Assembly: GCA_008330645.1 (NCBI GenBank)
Contig: VLTN01000083.1
Coordinates: 1 to 64,000 of the forward strand
Direction of reading: 5' to 3'
Length of the DNA: 64,000 bases
Origin: Cafeteria roenbergensis
Lineage: Eukaryota; Sar; Bigyra; Bicosoecida; Cafeteriaceae
Below, piece by piece: positions 1-9,218 of the stretch (positions are counted from its first letter, which is position 1; each line of letters begins with the position of its first letter). Position numbers and translations under genes: made by a program. The notes beneath the pieces are model-generated. The model made no database searches. It was not told the DNA's origin and saw only the letters and a program-made list of their open reading frames with translations.

Positions 1-685
1 AGGCGACCATGGGCGACGAGCATGGGCTCGTGCTCCGAAAAAGCCGCCCACCGCAGGCCAGCACGTGATAGATGGCGTCGCAAAACGCGTGCACGGCGAG
101 CTGTTGCTCTCGAAGAGGGGTCGCAGAGCTGCGACGAAACGCATTCAAGGCGGCGTCAGTTGGACTCGACGGCGCCAAGCCTGCTGCGTGTGTCGGCGTG
201 GCGCTTCTCGGCTGCGGGTGGGCGCCTCCTTGATCTCGCCGATGTCCGGCGGCGTGCGCTTCTTGATCTTGCCCGATGTCGGTGGCGTGGCGCTTCTTGG
301 TTGCTTCCAGCTGCTCTGCACGCTCGTCAGCTCTTCGTCACCTGCGCATGGTCAGGGGGGCGCGCTCGACTGCGGGCTGCCCTCGACCTGCGCCCGCCGG
401 GTGCGGTGGCTTCCGGCGGGGCTGCACGCGGAGCCCATCGCGCGACGACGGCGCGCTTCCTCGGCTGGCCGCCGCGGCGTGGCCTCGCCGTCGCAATCGC
501 CCAGCGGGCCGAGGCCGACGGCCTGGCCCTCGGCGGGGGCGCTGCGGTCGCCGGACCTCGCTGCTTGTCGACGGGGGCGCTTCCGTTCCCGTTGCGACAG
601 CTTGCGTCTGCGGGCAGGCGCCGTGGCAGACGTGCCAGAGTCATCAACGCATCCCGCGCGTGGCTCGGGCAAGGCGTCGGCCATG
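1..685 (-). pseudogene. Left-most copy of coiled-coil gene A, decayed or poorly sequenced, 3' end cut off
   Basis: The sequence aligns with gene A copies at 3,373-4,575 and 7,411-8,583 but carries many one-base insertions and deletions (for example near 31, 40, 80 and 350), so no reading frame stays open along the alignment. The position matching the internal start of the other copies, near 352, has lost a base. The 3' end lies beyond the window edge. It may be a true pseudogene of the array, or intact in the cell and damaged by sequencing error near a contig end; the high density of single-base indels in unit 1 leaves both open. Confidence 0.6.
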
Positions 686-1320
686 GCCGGCGCCCCCGTG
701 CGCTGCAGGCGCTGCACGAGTGGCGGTGTGCGCCCTGTGAAACAGTGACGGAAACCACGCGGCTCTGCCGCCCTGCGCTGGCAGGGCCGGCTGTCGCACG
801 GCGGGCAAGTGCCCGCGCGCTGCGGCTTCCTGCTGTGGGCCTGCGCGCCGCGCGGCGCACGCGTGCGGGCGCGCCTGGCCGTTGGTGCCCGGCCAGCCGC
901 CCCCCTCGCCGAGCTGCGGGAGCGCGGGCGGCCGCGCGGGCGGGCTGTGTGCCGCTCTTGCCGGCCGGCCTGTGGTCGGAAAGCCCGGCGCCCGTCCGCC
1001 GCCCGCGCCGCACAGTGTTTCTCGCCTGCGTGCCTCGCATTCCGCATATGGACGGTGCAGGGCGGTCGCTCGTGGCGGACCTGTCCGACTGCCCGGCTCA
1101 AGCGCGTCACGGGCCGCGCCGGCCGTCGCGCGCTCACGCGAAGAGACTCACAACCACGCGCACGCACGTACACACGCACAGGCACACGCGCGCCCACTGC
1201 CTCCGCACCGCCTTCGGGCCGGCGGACAGTCCGAGCGGCGCGTGGCGCCAGGCCTGCGCGGCCTGCTGCCTGGTCGCCCTGCCCGCCCGCCCGCGCGCCC
1301 GCCGGGCTGGCGCCTCGCTA

Positions 1321-3134
1321 CTACGCAAACGGGTCGATGTCGATGTCCCCGCCCTTGGGCTTGGCGGCGGGCGAGGCCGCGGGGCGACGGCCGGCCATGC
1401 GAGGCGGGGCGCGGCCTCCGCCCTGAGTACAGCGTCCAGACCGCCACCGCCCATGCGACCAGCGCCCCCCGCCCCGCGCATCGGCGCCATGCCGCCGGCC
1501 CCGCCGCGGGGAGGCGAGGCTCGGAAGGGGTCGTGGCCCGCTGAGGCTGGCGCTGGGTCCGGCGGCCGCGCCCCCTGCGGCGGTGAAGGCCAGCGCCCCC
1601 GCAACAGGGCCGGCGCCCAGGCCAGGGCGGCCCGGCGGCGTCGGTCCGGGCCGCATGACGGGACCCGCGGGTCCCACGCCCGTCGGCCGCCGACTCGCCC
1701 GCAGCTGGCCCATCGTCGTCGGCTTGGTCGGAGCTCTCCCGGCCAGCCGAGCGGCCTCGGCGCGGCGAACGCCAGTCAGGTCCTCCAAGTTCACCAGCGT
1801 GGCCTCGTCCACCTCCGAGCGTCGGGACGACGCGTCGGCGCCGCCTCCGCCCCCTCCGCCGTCCCCGCCGCCAGACGCGGAGCCGCCGCCCAGCCCTGCA
1901 GGTGCGGCCGCGAAGACGTCGTCGACTTCCGACGCGATGAGCCCTCCGACGCCCCCGCCGCCGCCTGCCGCCGGCGCCGGCGCCGGGCCGAAGAGGGCGA
2001 CGTCCTCCGCGAAGGGGTCGACGGCCGCGCCAGCACCGCTGGCGTCGGCGAACTCGCCCACCCCCTCGCCGAACGCGTCGGCGTCGCCACCGACGCCACG
2101 ATGCGCTCGGCCGTCGTCGAGCCCGTCGCTGAAGGCGTCGCCGGCGTCGTCGTCGAACGGGTCGGGCTGCCTCTGACGGCCGCCGCTCCCACCGACGGCT
2201 GTGCCGCGCCCGCGGGCGGCGGCGGCGCCGGGAGCGCGCGAGGGCGTCCTCCCAGGGGCCGGGGGGCCGCCCGCGGACTGCTCGAGCCCGCTGCCGGAGC
2301 CCCACCCGAACGCGTCATCGTCTGCGGTGGCAGCTGCAATCGCGGCTCTGGGCGCAGCTGCGCGTCCTGGCGCAGGCGCCCGGCCCGTGGGCGTGCCCGC
2401 CCCCACCTCCCCGTAGCTGTCGGTGAAGCCGAAGGCCTGGCCCTCGTCCTCGTCGTCCATGGAGCGAATCTGGGTGGCCGTGCCGGCCCTGCCAGTCACG
2501 GCCTCCCAGACGGTCCCGGCGGCGGTCGCGGCGGCGGGCCCGCGAGCAGACGGGGCCCGGATCACCGGGCGCGCGGAACGGGCAGCGGCGCCACGCGCGC
2601 GTGGGTCGAAGCCAGCGTCGTCGTCGAAACCGGCGCCGGCGCCCACCACATCGAAGGCGGTCGCCCCGCCGCCCCCGCCGCCGCGGACTCCGCTGGGCGC
2701 CTCTGCAGCAGCGGCACCGCTGGCGCGGCGGCTCCCGGGGCCGCTTCCGCCTCCTCCGGTGAAGTCGGCGAAGTCCACCCCTCGCACCTCGGACCTGGTC
2801 GAGCCGTTGGACGCCATCGTCGCGGCGGAGCCGGGCAGAGCCTCGCGGCGCCACGCGTCCATCATGGAGAAGGAGGCCTCGGGCAGCTCCTCGAACCGCC
2901 GCCCGTCCACGAAGAGCTCTGCACGGCGCCGGACACGACCGCGGGGCGACTGTGGCGGTGCGCAGGCCACCCTGGCGGAGGGACGGGATCGCACGGGGCG
3001 CGCCGGCGGGGCGGGGCGGGGGCACTGCCGCTGGGCAGTCGCCGGCGCTCACCGTACGCGTTGGTGGAGGTGATGACTGCGCCCAGCCGGTGGTCCTTGA
3101 GAAGCATGCGGTGGGAGAACTCCCCCACGACACG
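1321..3134 (-). CDS. FAIM-like/DPF-tail protein, copy 1, lacking the first exon
   Basis: Exons by homology to copy 3 are 3053-3134 and 1321-2918, joined by a phase-1 GTGAGC...TGCAG intron. The joined frame (560 codons) is open. It lacks the exon with the first half of the FAIM-like domain because the duplication starts within intron 1. Compared with copies 2 and 3 there is an in-frame 147-base deletion near 1,995 that removes one DLF motif. A base gained near 1,558 and one lost near 1,406 shift the frame for about 50 codons and remove a DPF motif, before the normal end GDIDIDPFA is regained. Whether it is expressed depends on a new first exon; an ATG-bearing stretch about 3,234-3,325 ending in a GTGGGC donor is one candidate. 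It could equally be a pseudogene. Confidence 0.5.
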
Positions 3135-3372
3135 CTGCGGGGTGGCGGCGACGGAGGCGGTGGCGACAGCGGGCGGCCGGGAGCGGGTGGGGCCCACGCC
3201 GAGGTGCGGGACGGGCGCTTCGGGGTTCCTGCGTGTGTGTGGGGCCCACCTTGCAACGCGCATCGCGGAGCTCGAAGCGTGTTTGCGGGACGCGCTGCAC
3301 GCTGCCATCGCACATCATCCCCACTCGGGGCCCGAGCTCGAGTCGCTGCGCTCGCCAAGGTGCGCCTCCGGG

Positions 3373-4575
3373 TCAGCTTCGGGCGTCGCTGTCCGGGAGG
3401 CAGGCCTTGGCGTTCGTGATGACGTCGAGCAGCTGCTTCATGTGGCGCACGTGCTTCTCCACGGCACTGACACCCTCGTCACCGGTCGTTGCGACGGCCC
3501 CCGTGGAGGCGGCAGCGGCGGCAGCGGCGGCAGCAGTGGTGGCAGCGGTGGAAGCGGCGGGCTCGACTTCGAGCCGAGAGATCGCCTCCTTGGCCTTGTC
3601 CTCAATCCGATCGATGGCGCCCTTCACGGCGCACGGGCTGAGGGTCGGCATTGCCCCCAAGTAGCCTCCGAACTCGTGAGCGTGGGTGTTCCTCCCCTTG
3701 GCCAGATCGCTGATCCACCTGGGGGGCAGCACTGTCTTCTTGCGCCCCACTGACTTGCGGCACCTGCGTGCGAGGTCCTCGGATCCCCTCTGCTCGGGCT
3801 TGATCACCAGCGCAGTCGCTCCCATCGACGTCGCCGCAGCACTCGTCACGATGAGGCCTCGACGGCTGGTGGCCCAGGCGACCATGGGCGACGAGCTGGG
3901 CTCGTGCTCCGAAAAGCCGCCCATCCGCAAGGCCAGGACGTGATAGATGGCGTCGCACGCGTGCACGGCGAGCTGTTGCTCCTCGAAGAGGGGGTCGAGA
4001 GCTGCGACGAACGCATTCAAGCGGGTCACGTTGGACTCGACGGCGCCGAGCCTGTCGCGTGTGTCGGCGTGGCGCTTCTCGGCTGCGGCGTGGCGCTTCT
4101 TGATCTCGCCGATGTCGGCGGCGTGGCGCTTCTTGATCTCGCCGATGTCGGCGGCGTGGCGCTCCTCGGCTGCGGCGTGGCGCTTCTTGGTTGCTTCCAG
4201 CTGCTCCTGCACCTTCGTCAGCTCTTCGATCACCTGCGCCATGGTCAGGGGGGCGCGCTCGACTGCGCTGCCTCGACCTGCGCCGCCGGGTGCGGTGCTT
4301 CCGGCGGGGCTGCACGCGGAGCCATCGCGCGACGACGGCGCGCTTTCCTCGGGGCTGGCCCGCCGCGGCGTGGCCTCGCCGTCGCAATCGCCCAGCGGGG
4401 CCGAGGCCGACGGCCTGGGCTCGGCGGGGGCGCTGAGGTCGCCGGACCTCGCTGCTCGGCGGCGGGGGCGCCGCCGGTCCCGTTGCGACAGCTTGCGTGT
4501 GCGGGCATACGCCGCGGCATGCGCGCCAGCGACATTAACGCATCCCGCGCGTGGCTTGGGCAAGGCGTCGGCCAT
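3373..4575 (-). CDS. Coiled-coil protein of unknown function (gene A, copy 1)
   Basis: A single open frame gives 400 aa from the ATG at 4575; a shorter start at 4242 (289 aa) is possible. I prefer 4575 because units 2 and 3 show only substitutions between it and the stop, and indels appear just upstream (near 4,644). The N-terminal 110 residues are basic then Ser/Pro/Glu-rich and probably disordered. Next comes a heptad-like coiled coil built from repeats of the type KKRHAADIGEI and KRHAAAEE, then a globular-looking segment containing HACDAIYHVLALRMGG and PPRWISDLAKGRNTHAHEFGG, an Ala/Thr linker and a short helical C-terminus. I do not recognise the family. Copy 2 has 10 fewer residues because the coiled-coil repeat is shorter. 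It lies about 240 bases downstream of gene B copy 1 exons in the array. Confidence 0.6.
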   Translation of the reverse strand: MADALPKPRAGCVNVAGAHAAAYARTRKLSQRDRRRPRRRAARSGDLSAPAEPRPSASAPLGDCDGEATPRRASPEESAPSSRDGSACSPAGSTAPGGAGRGSAVERAPLTMAQVIEELTKVQEQLEATKKRHAAAEERHAADIGEIKKRHAADIGEIKKRHAAAEKRHADTRDRLGAVESNVTRLNAFVAALDPLFEEQQLAVHACDAIYHVLALRMGGFSEHEPSSSPMVAWATSRRGLIVTSAAATSMGATALVIKPEQRGSEDLARRCRKSVGRKKTVLPPRWISDLAKGRNTHAHEFGGYLGAMPTLSPCAVKGAIDRIEDKAKEAISRLEVEPAASTAATTAAAAAAAAASTGAVATTGDEGVSAVEKHVRHMKQLLDVITNAKACLPDSDARS

Positions 4576-5211
4576 GACCGGCGCCCCCGTGCGCTGCAGG
4601 CGCTGCACGAGTGGCGGTGTGCGCCCTGTGAAACAGTGACGGAAAACCACGCGGCTCTGCCGCCCTGCGCTGGCAGGGCCGGCTGTCGCACGGCGGGCAA
4701 GTGCCCGCGCGCTGCGGCTTCCTGCTGTGGGACTGCGCGCCGCGCCGGCGCACGCGTGCGGGCGCGCCTGGCCGTTGGTGCCCGGCCAGCCGCCCCCCTC
4801 GCCGAGCTGCGGGAGCGCGGGCGGCCGCGCGGGCGGGCTGTGTGCCGCTCTTGCCGGCCGGCCTGTGGTCGGAAGCCCGGCGCCCGTCCGCCGCCCGCGC
4901 CGCACAGTGTTTCTCGCCTGCGTGCCTCGCATTCCGCACATGGCGGTGCAGGGCGGTCGCTCGTGGCGGACCTGTCCGACTGCCCGGCTCAAGCGCGTCA
5001 CGGGGCCGCGCCGGCCGTCGCGCGCTCACGCGAAGAGACTCACAACCACGCGCACGCACGTACACACGCACAGGCACACGCGCGCCCACTGCTCCGCACC
5101 GCATTCGGGCCGGCGGACGGTCCGAGCGGCGCGTGGCGCCAGGCCTGCGCGGCCTGCTGCCTGGTCGCCCTGCCCGCCCGCCCGCGCGCCCGCCGGGCTG
5201 GCGCCTCGCTA

Positions 5212-7172
5212 CTACGCAAACGGGTCGATGTCGATGTCCCCGCCCTTGGGCTTGGCGGCGGGCGAGGCCGCGGGGCGACGGCCGGCCATGCGAGGGCGGG
5301 GCGCGGCCTCCGCCCTGAGTACAGCGTCCAGACCGCCACCGCCCATGCGACCAGCGCCCCCCGCCCCGCGCATCGGCGCCATGCCGCCGGCCCCGCCGCG
5401 GGGAGGCGAGGCTCGGAAGGGGTCGTGGCCCGCTGAGGCTGGCGCTGGTCCGGCGGCCGCGCCCCCTGCGGCGGTGAAGGCCAGCGCCCCCGCAACAGGG
5501 CCGGCGCCCAGGCCAGGGCGGCCCGGCGGCGTCGGTCCGGGCCGCATGACGGGACCCGCGGGTCCCACGCCCGTCGGCCGCCGACTCGCCCGCAGCTGGC
5601 CCATCGTCGTCGGCTTGGTCGGAGCTCTCCCGGCCAGCCGAGCGGCCTCGGCGCGGCGAACGCCAGTCAGGTCCTCCAAGTTCACCAGCGTGGCCTCGTC
5701 CACCTCCGAGCGTCGGGACGACGCGTCGGCTCCGCCTCCGCCCCCTCCGCCGTCCCCGCCGCCAGACGCGGAGCCGCCGCCCAGCCCTGCAGGTGCGGCC
5801 GCGAAGACGTCGTCGACTTCCGACGCGATGAGCCCTCCGACGCCCCCGCCGCCTGCCGCCGGCGCCGGCGCCGGGCCGAAGAGATCGTCGTCGTCGAACC
5901 CGTCCCCGCCAGACCCGCCGCCGCCGCCACCCCCCGCGCTGATGCCGCCGCCGCCGCCAACGCCGCCCGCCCGGGGAGCGTCCGTCTCGAAGTTGAGCAT
6001 CGACACCTCCTCGGCCACATTGGGGGGCGCGTCGTCGACGTCCTCCGCGAAGGGGTCGACGGCCGCGCCAGCACCGCTGGCGTCGGCGAACTCGCCCACC
6101 CCCTCGCCGAACGCGTCGGCGTCGCCACCGACGCCACGATGCGCTCGGCCGTCGTCGAGCCCGTCGCTGAAGGCGTCGCCGGCGTCGTCGTCGAACGGGT
6201 CGGGCTGCCTCTGACGGCCGCCGCTCCCACCGACGGCTGTGCCGCGCCCGCGGGCGGCGGCGGCGCCGGGAGCGCGCGAGGGCGTCCTCCCAGGGGCCGG
6301 GGGGCCGCCCGCGGACTGCTCGAGCCCGCTGCCGGAGCCCCACCCGAACGCGTCATCGTCTGCGGTGGCAGCTGCAATCGCGGCTCTGGGCGCAGCTGCG
6401 CGTCCTGGCGCAGGCGCCCGGCCCGTGGGCGTGCCCGCCCCCACCTCCCCGTAGCTGTCGGTGAAGCCGAAGGCCTGGCCCTCGTCCTCGTCGTCCATGG
6501 AGCGAATCTGGGTGGCCGTGCCGGCCCTGCCAGTCACGGCCTCCCAGACGGTCCCGGCGGCGGTCGCGGCGGCGGGCCCGCGAGCAGACGGGGCCCGGAT
6601 CACCGGGCGCGCGGGACGGGCAGCGGCGCCACGCGCGCGTGGGTCGAAGCCAGCGTCGTCGTCGAAGCCGGCGCCGGCGCCCACCACATCGAAGGCGGTC
6701 GCCCCGCCGCCCCCGCCGCCGCGGACTCCGCTGGGCGCCTCTGCAGCAGCGGCACCGCTGGCGCGGCGGCTCCCGGGGCCGCTTCCGCCTCCTCCGGTGA
6801 AGTCGGCGAAGTCCACCCCTCGCACCTCGGACCTGGTCGAGCCGTTGGACGCCATCGTCGCGGCGGAGCCGGGCAGAGCCTCGCGGCGCCACGCGTCCAT
6901 CATGGAGAAGGAGGCCTCGGGCAGCTCCTCGAACCGCCGCCCGTCCACGAAGAGCTCTGCACGGCGCCGGACACGACCGCGGGGCGACTGTGGCGGTGCG
7001 CAGGCCACCCTGGCGGAGGGACGGGATCGCACGGGGCGCGCCGGCGGGGCGGGGCGGGTGCACTGCCGCTGGGCAGTCGCCGGCGCTCACCGTACGCGTT
7101 GGTGGAGGTGATGACAGCGCCCAGCCGGTGGTCCTTGAGAAGCATGCGGTGGGAGAACTCCCCCACGACACA
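5212..7172 (-). CDS. FAIM-like/DPF-tail protein, copy 2, lacking the first exon
   Basis: Exons are 7091-7172 and 5212-6956 with a phase-1 intron. The joined frame is open for 609 codons and nearly identical to copy 3. Exon 7091-7172 encodes the strand ending HRMLLKDHRLGAVITSTNAY and the next exon starts ELFVDGRRFEELPE. The tail holds DPF or DLF motifs (DPFDDD, DPFAED, DLFGP, DPFR and the terminal DPFA), the type that binds AP-2 appendage domains in endocytic adaptors. As in copy 1 the first exon is missing. A possible replacement exon (about 25 codons, starting MGMMCDGSVQRV) lies just upstream and could splice in frame, but nothing shows that it does. It may be a truncated paralogue or a non-functional copy. 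Confidence 0.55.
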
Positions 7173-7410
7173 CTGCGGGGTGGCGGCGACGGAGGCGGTG
7201 GCGACAGCGGGCGCGCGGGAGCCGGTGGGGCCCACGCCGAGGTGCGGCACGGGCGCTTCGGGGTTCCTGCGTGTGTGTGGGGCCCCCCTTGCAACGCGCA
7301 TCGCGGAGCTCGAAGCGTGTTTGCGGGACGCGCTGCACGCTGCCATCGCACATCATCCCCACTCGGGGCCCGAGCTCGAGTCGCTGCGCTCGCCAAGGTG
7401 CGCCTCCGGG

Positions 7411-8583
7411 TCAGCTTCGGGCGTCGCTGTCCGGGAGGCAGGCCTTGGCGCTCGTGATGACGTCGAGCAGCTGCTTCATGTGGCGCACGTGCTTCTCCAC
7501 GGCACTGACACCCTCGTCACCGGGCGTTGCGACGGCCCCCGTGGAGGCGGCAGCGGCGGCAGAAGCGGCGGCAGCAGTGGTGGCAGCGGTGGAAGCGGCG
7601 GGCTCGACTTCGAGCCGAGCGATCGCCTCCTTGGCCTTGTCCTCAATCCGATCGATGGCGCCCTTCACGGCGCACGGGCTGAGGGTCGGCATAGCCCCCA
7701 AGTAGCCTCCGAACTCGTGGGCGTGGGTGTTCCTCCCCTTGGCCAGATCGCTGATCCACCTGGGGGGCAGCACTGTCTTCTTGCGCCCCACTGACTTGCG
7801 GCACATGCTTGCGAGGTCCTCGGATCCCCTCTGCTCGGGCTTGATCACCAGCGCAGTCGCTCCCATCGACGTCGCCGCAGCACTCGTCACGATGAGGCCT
7901 CGACGGCTGGTGGCCCAGGCGACCATGGGCGACGAGCTGGGCTCGTGCTCCGAGAAGCCGCCCATCCGCAAGGCCAGCACGTGATAGATGGCGTCGCACG
8001 CGTGCACGGCGAGCTGTTGCTCCTCGAAGAGGGGGTCGAGAGCTGCGACGAACGCATTCAAGCGGGTCACGTTGGACTCGACGGCGCCGAGCCTGTCGCG
8101 TGTGTCGGCCAGGCACTGCTCGGCTGCGGCGTGGCGCTCCTTGATCTCGCCGATGTCGGCGGCGTGGCGCTCCTCGGCTGCGGCGTGGCGCTTCTTGGTT
8201 GCTTCCAGCTGCTCCTGCACCTTCTTCAGCTCTTTCACCACCTGCGCCATGGTCAGGGGGGCGCGCTCGACTGCGCTGCCTCGACCTGCGCCGCCGGGTG
8301 CGGTGCTTCCGGCGGGGCTGCACGCGGAGCCATCGCGCGACGACGGCGCGCTTTCCTCGGGGCTGGCCCGCCGTGGCGTGGCCTCGCCGTCGCAATCGCC
8401 CAGCGGGGCCGAGGCCGACGGCCTGGGCTCGGCGGGGGCGCTGAGGTCGCCGGACCTCGCTGCTCGGCGGCGGGGGCGCCGCCGGTCCCGTTGCGACAGC
8501 TTGCGTCTGCGGGCATACGCCGCGGCATGCGCGCCAGCGACATTAACGCATCCCGCGCATGGCTTGGGCAAGGCATCGGCCAT
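7411..8583 (-). CDS. Coiled-coil protein of unknown function (gene A, copy 2)
   Basis: Intact paralogue of the gene at 3373-4575: 390 aa from the ATG at 8583, or 279 aa from 8250. The coiled-coil block is shorter (one DIGEI repeat instead of two) and reads RHAAAEQCLADTRDRL where copy 1 has RHAAAEKRHADTRDRL. The globular segment and C-terminus differ by only a few residues. The lack of frame-breaking indels between the two copies supports real coding. Function unknown. About 635 bases including a CA-rich tract separate its start from the stop of gene B copy 3 upstream. Confidence 0.6.
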   Translation of the reverse strand: MADALPKPCAGCVNVAGAHAAAYARRRKLSQRDRRRPRRRAARSGDLSAPAEPRPSASAPLGDCDGEATPRRASPEESAPSSRDGSACSPAGSTAPGGAGRGSAVERAPLTMAQVVKELKKVQEQLEATKKRHAAAEERHAADIGEIKERHAAAEQCLADTRDRLGAVESNVTRLNAFVAALDPLFEEQQLAVHACDAIYHVLALRMGGFSEHEPSSSPMVAWATSRRGLIVTSAAATSMGATALVIKPEQRGSEDLASMCRKSVGRKKTVLPPRWISDLAKGRNTHAHEFGGYLGAMPTLSPCAVKGAIDRIEDKAKEAIARLEVEPAASTAATTAAAASAAAAASTGAVATPGDEGVSAVEKHVRHMKQLLDVITSAKACLPDSDARS

Positions 8584-9218
8584 GGCCGGCGCCCCCGTGC
8601 GCTGCAGGCGCTGCACGAGTGGCGGTGTGCGCCCTGTGAAACAGTGACGGAAACCACGCGGCTCTGCCGCCCTGCGCTGGCAGGGCCGGCTGTCGCACGG
8701 CGGGCAAGTGCCCGCGCGCTGCGGCTTCCTGCTGTGGGACTGCGCGCCGCGCCGGCGCACGCGTGCGGGCGCGCCTGGCCGTTGGTGCCCGGCCAGCCGC
8801 CCCCCTCGCCGAGCTGCGGGAGCGCGGGCGGCCGCGCGGGCGGGCTGTGTGTCGCTCTTGCCGGCCGGCCTGCGGTCGGAAGCCCGGCGCCCGTCCGCCG
8901 CCCGCGCCGCACAGTGTCTCTCGCCTGCGTGCCTCGCATTCCGCACATGGCGGTGCAGGGCGGTCGCTCGTGGCGGACCTGTCCGACTGCCCGGCTCAAG
9001 CGCGTCACGGGGCCGCGCCGGCCGTCGCGCGCTCACGCGAAGAGACTCACAACCACGCGCACGCACGTACACACGCACAGGCACACGCGCGCCCACTGCC
9101 CCGCACCGCCTTCCGGCCGGCGGACAGTCCGAGCGGCGCGTGGCGCCAGGCCTGCGCGGCCTGCTGCCTGGTCGCCCTGCCCGCCCGCCCGCGCGCCCGC
9201 CGGGCTGGCGCCTCGCTA

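Noticed and set aside
22-3753. A 1243-residue open frame on the plus strand
   Set aside because: It is the complement of the gene A/B array; composition is Arg/Gly/Ala-rich noise, and frame constraint between units lies on the minus strand.
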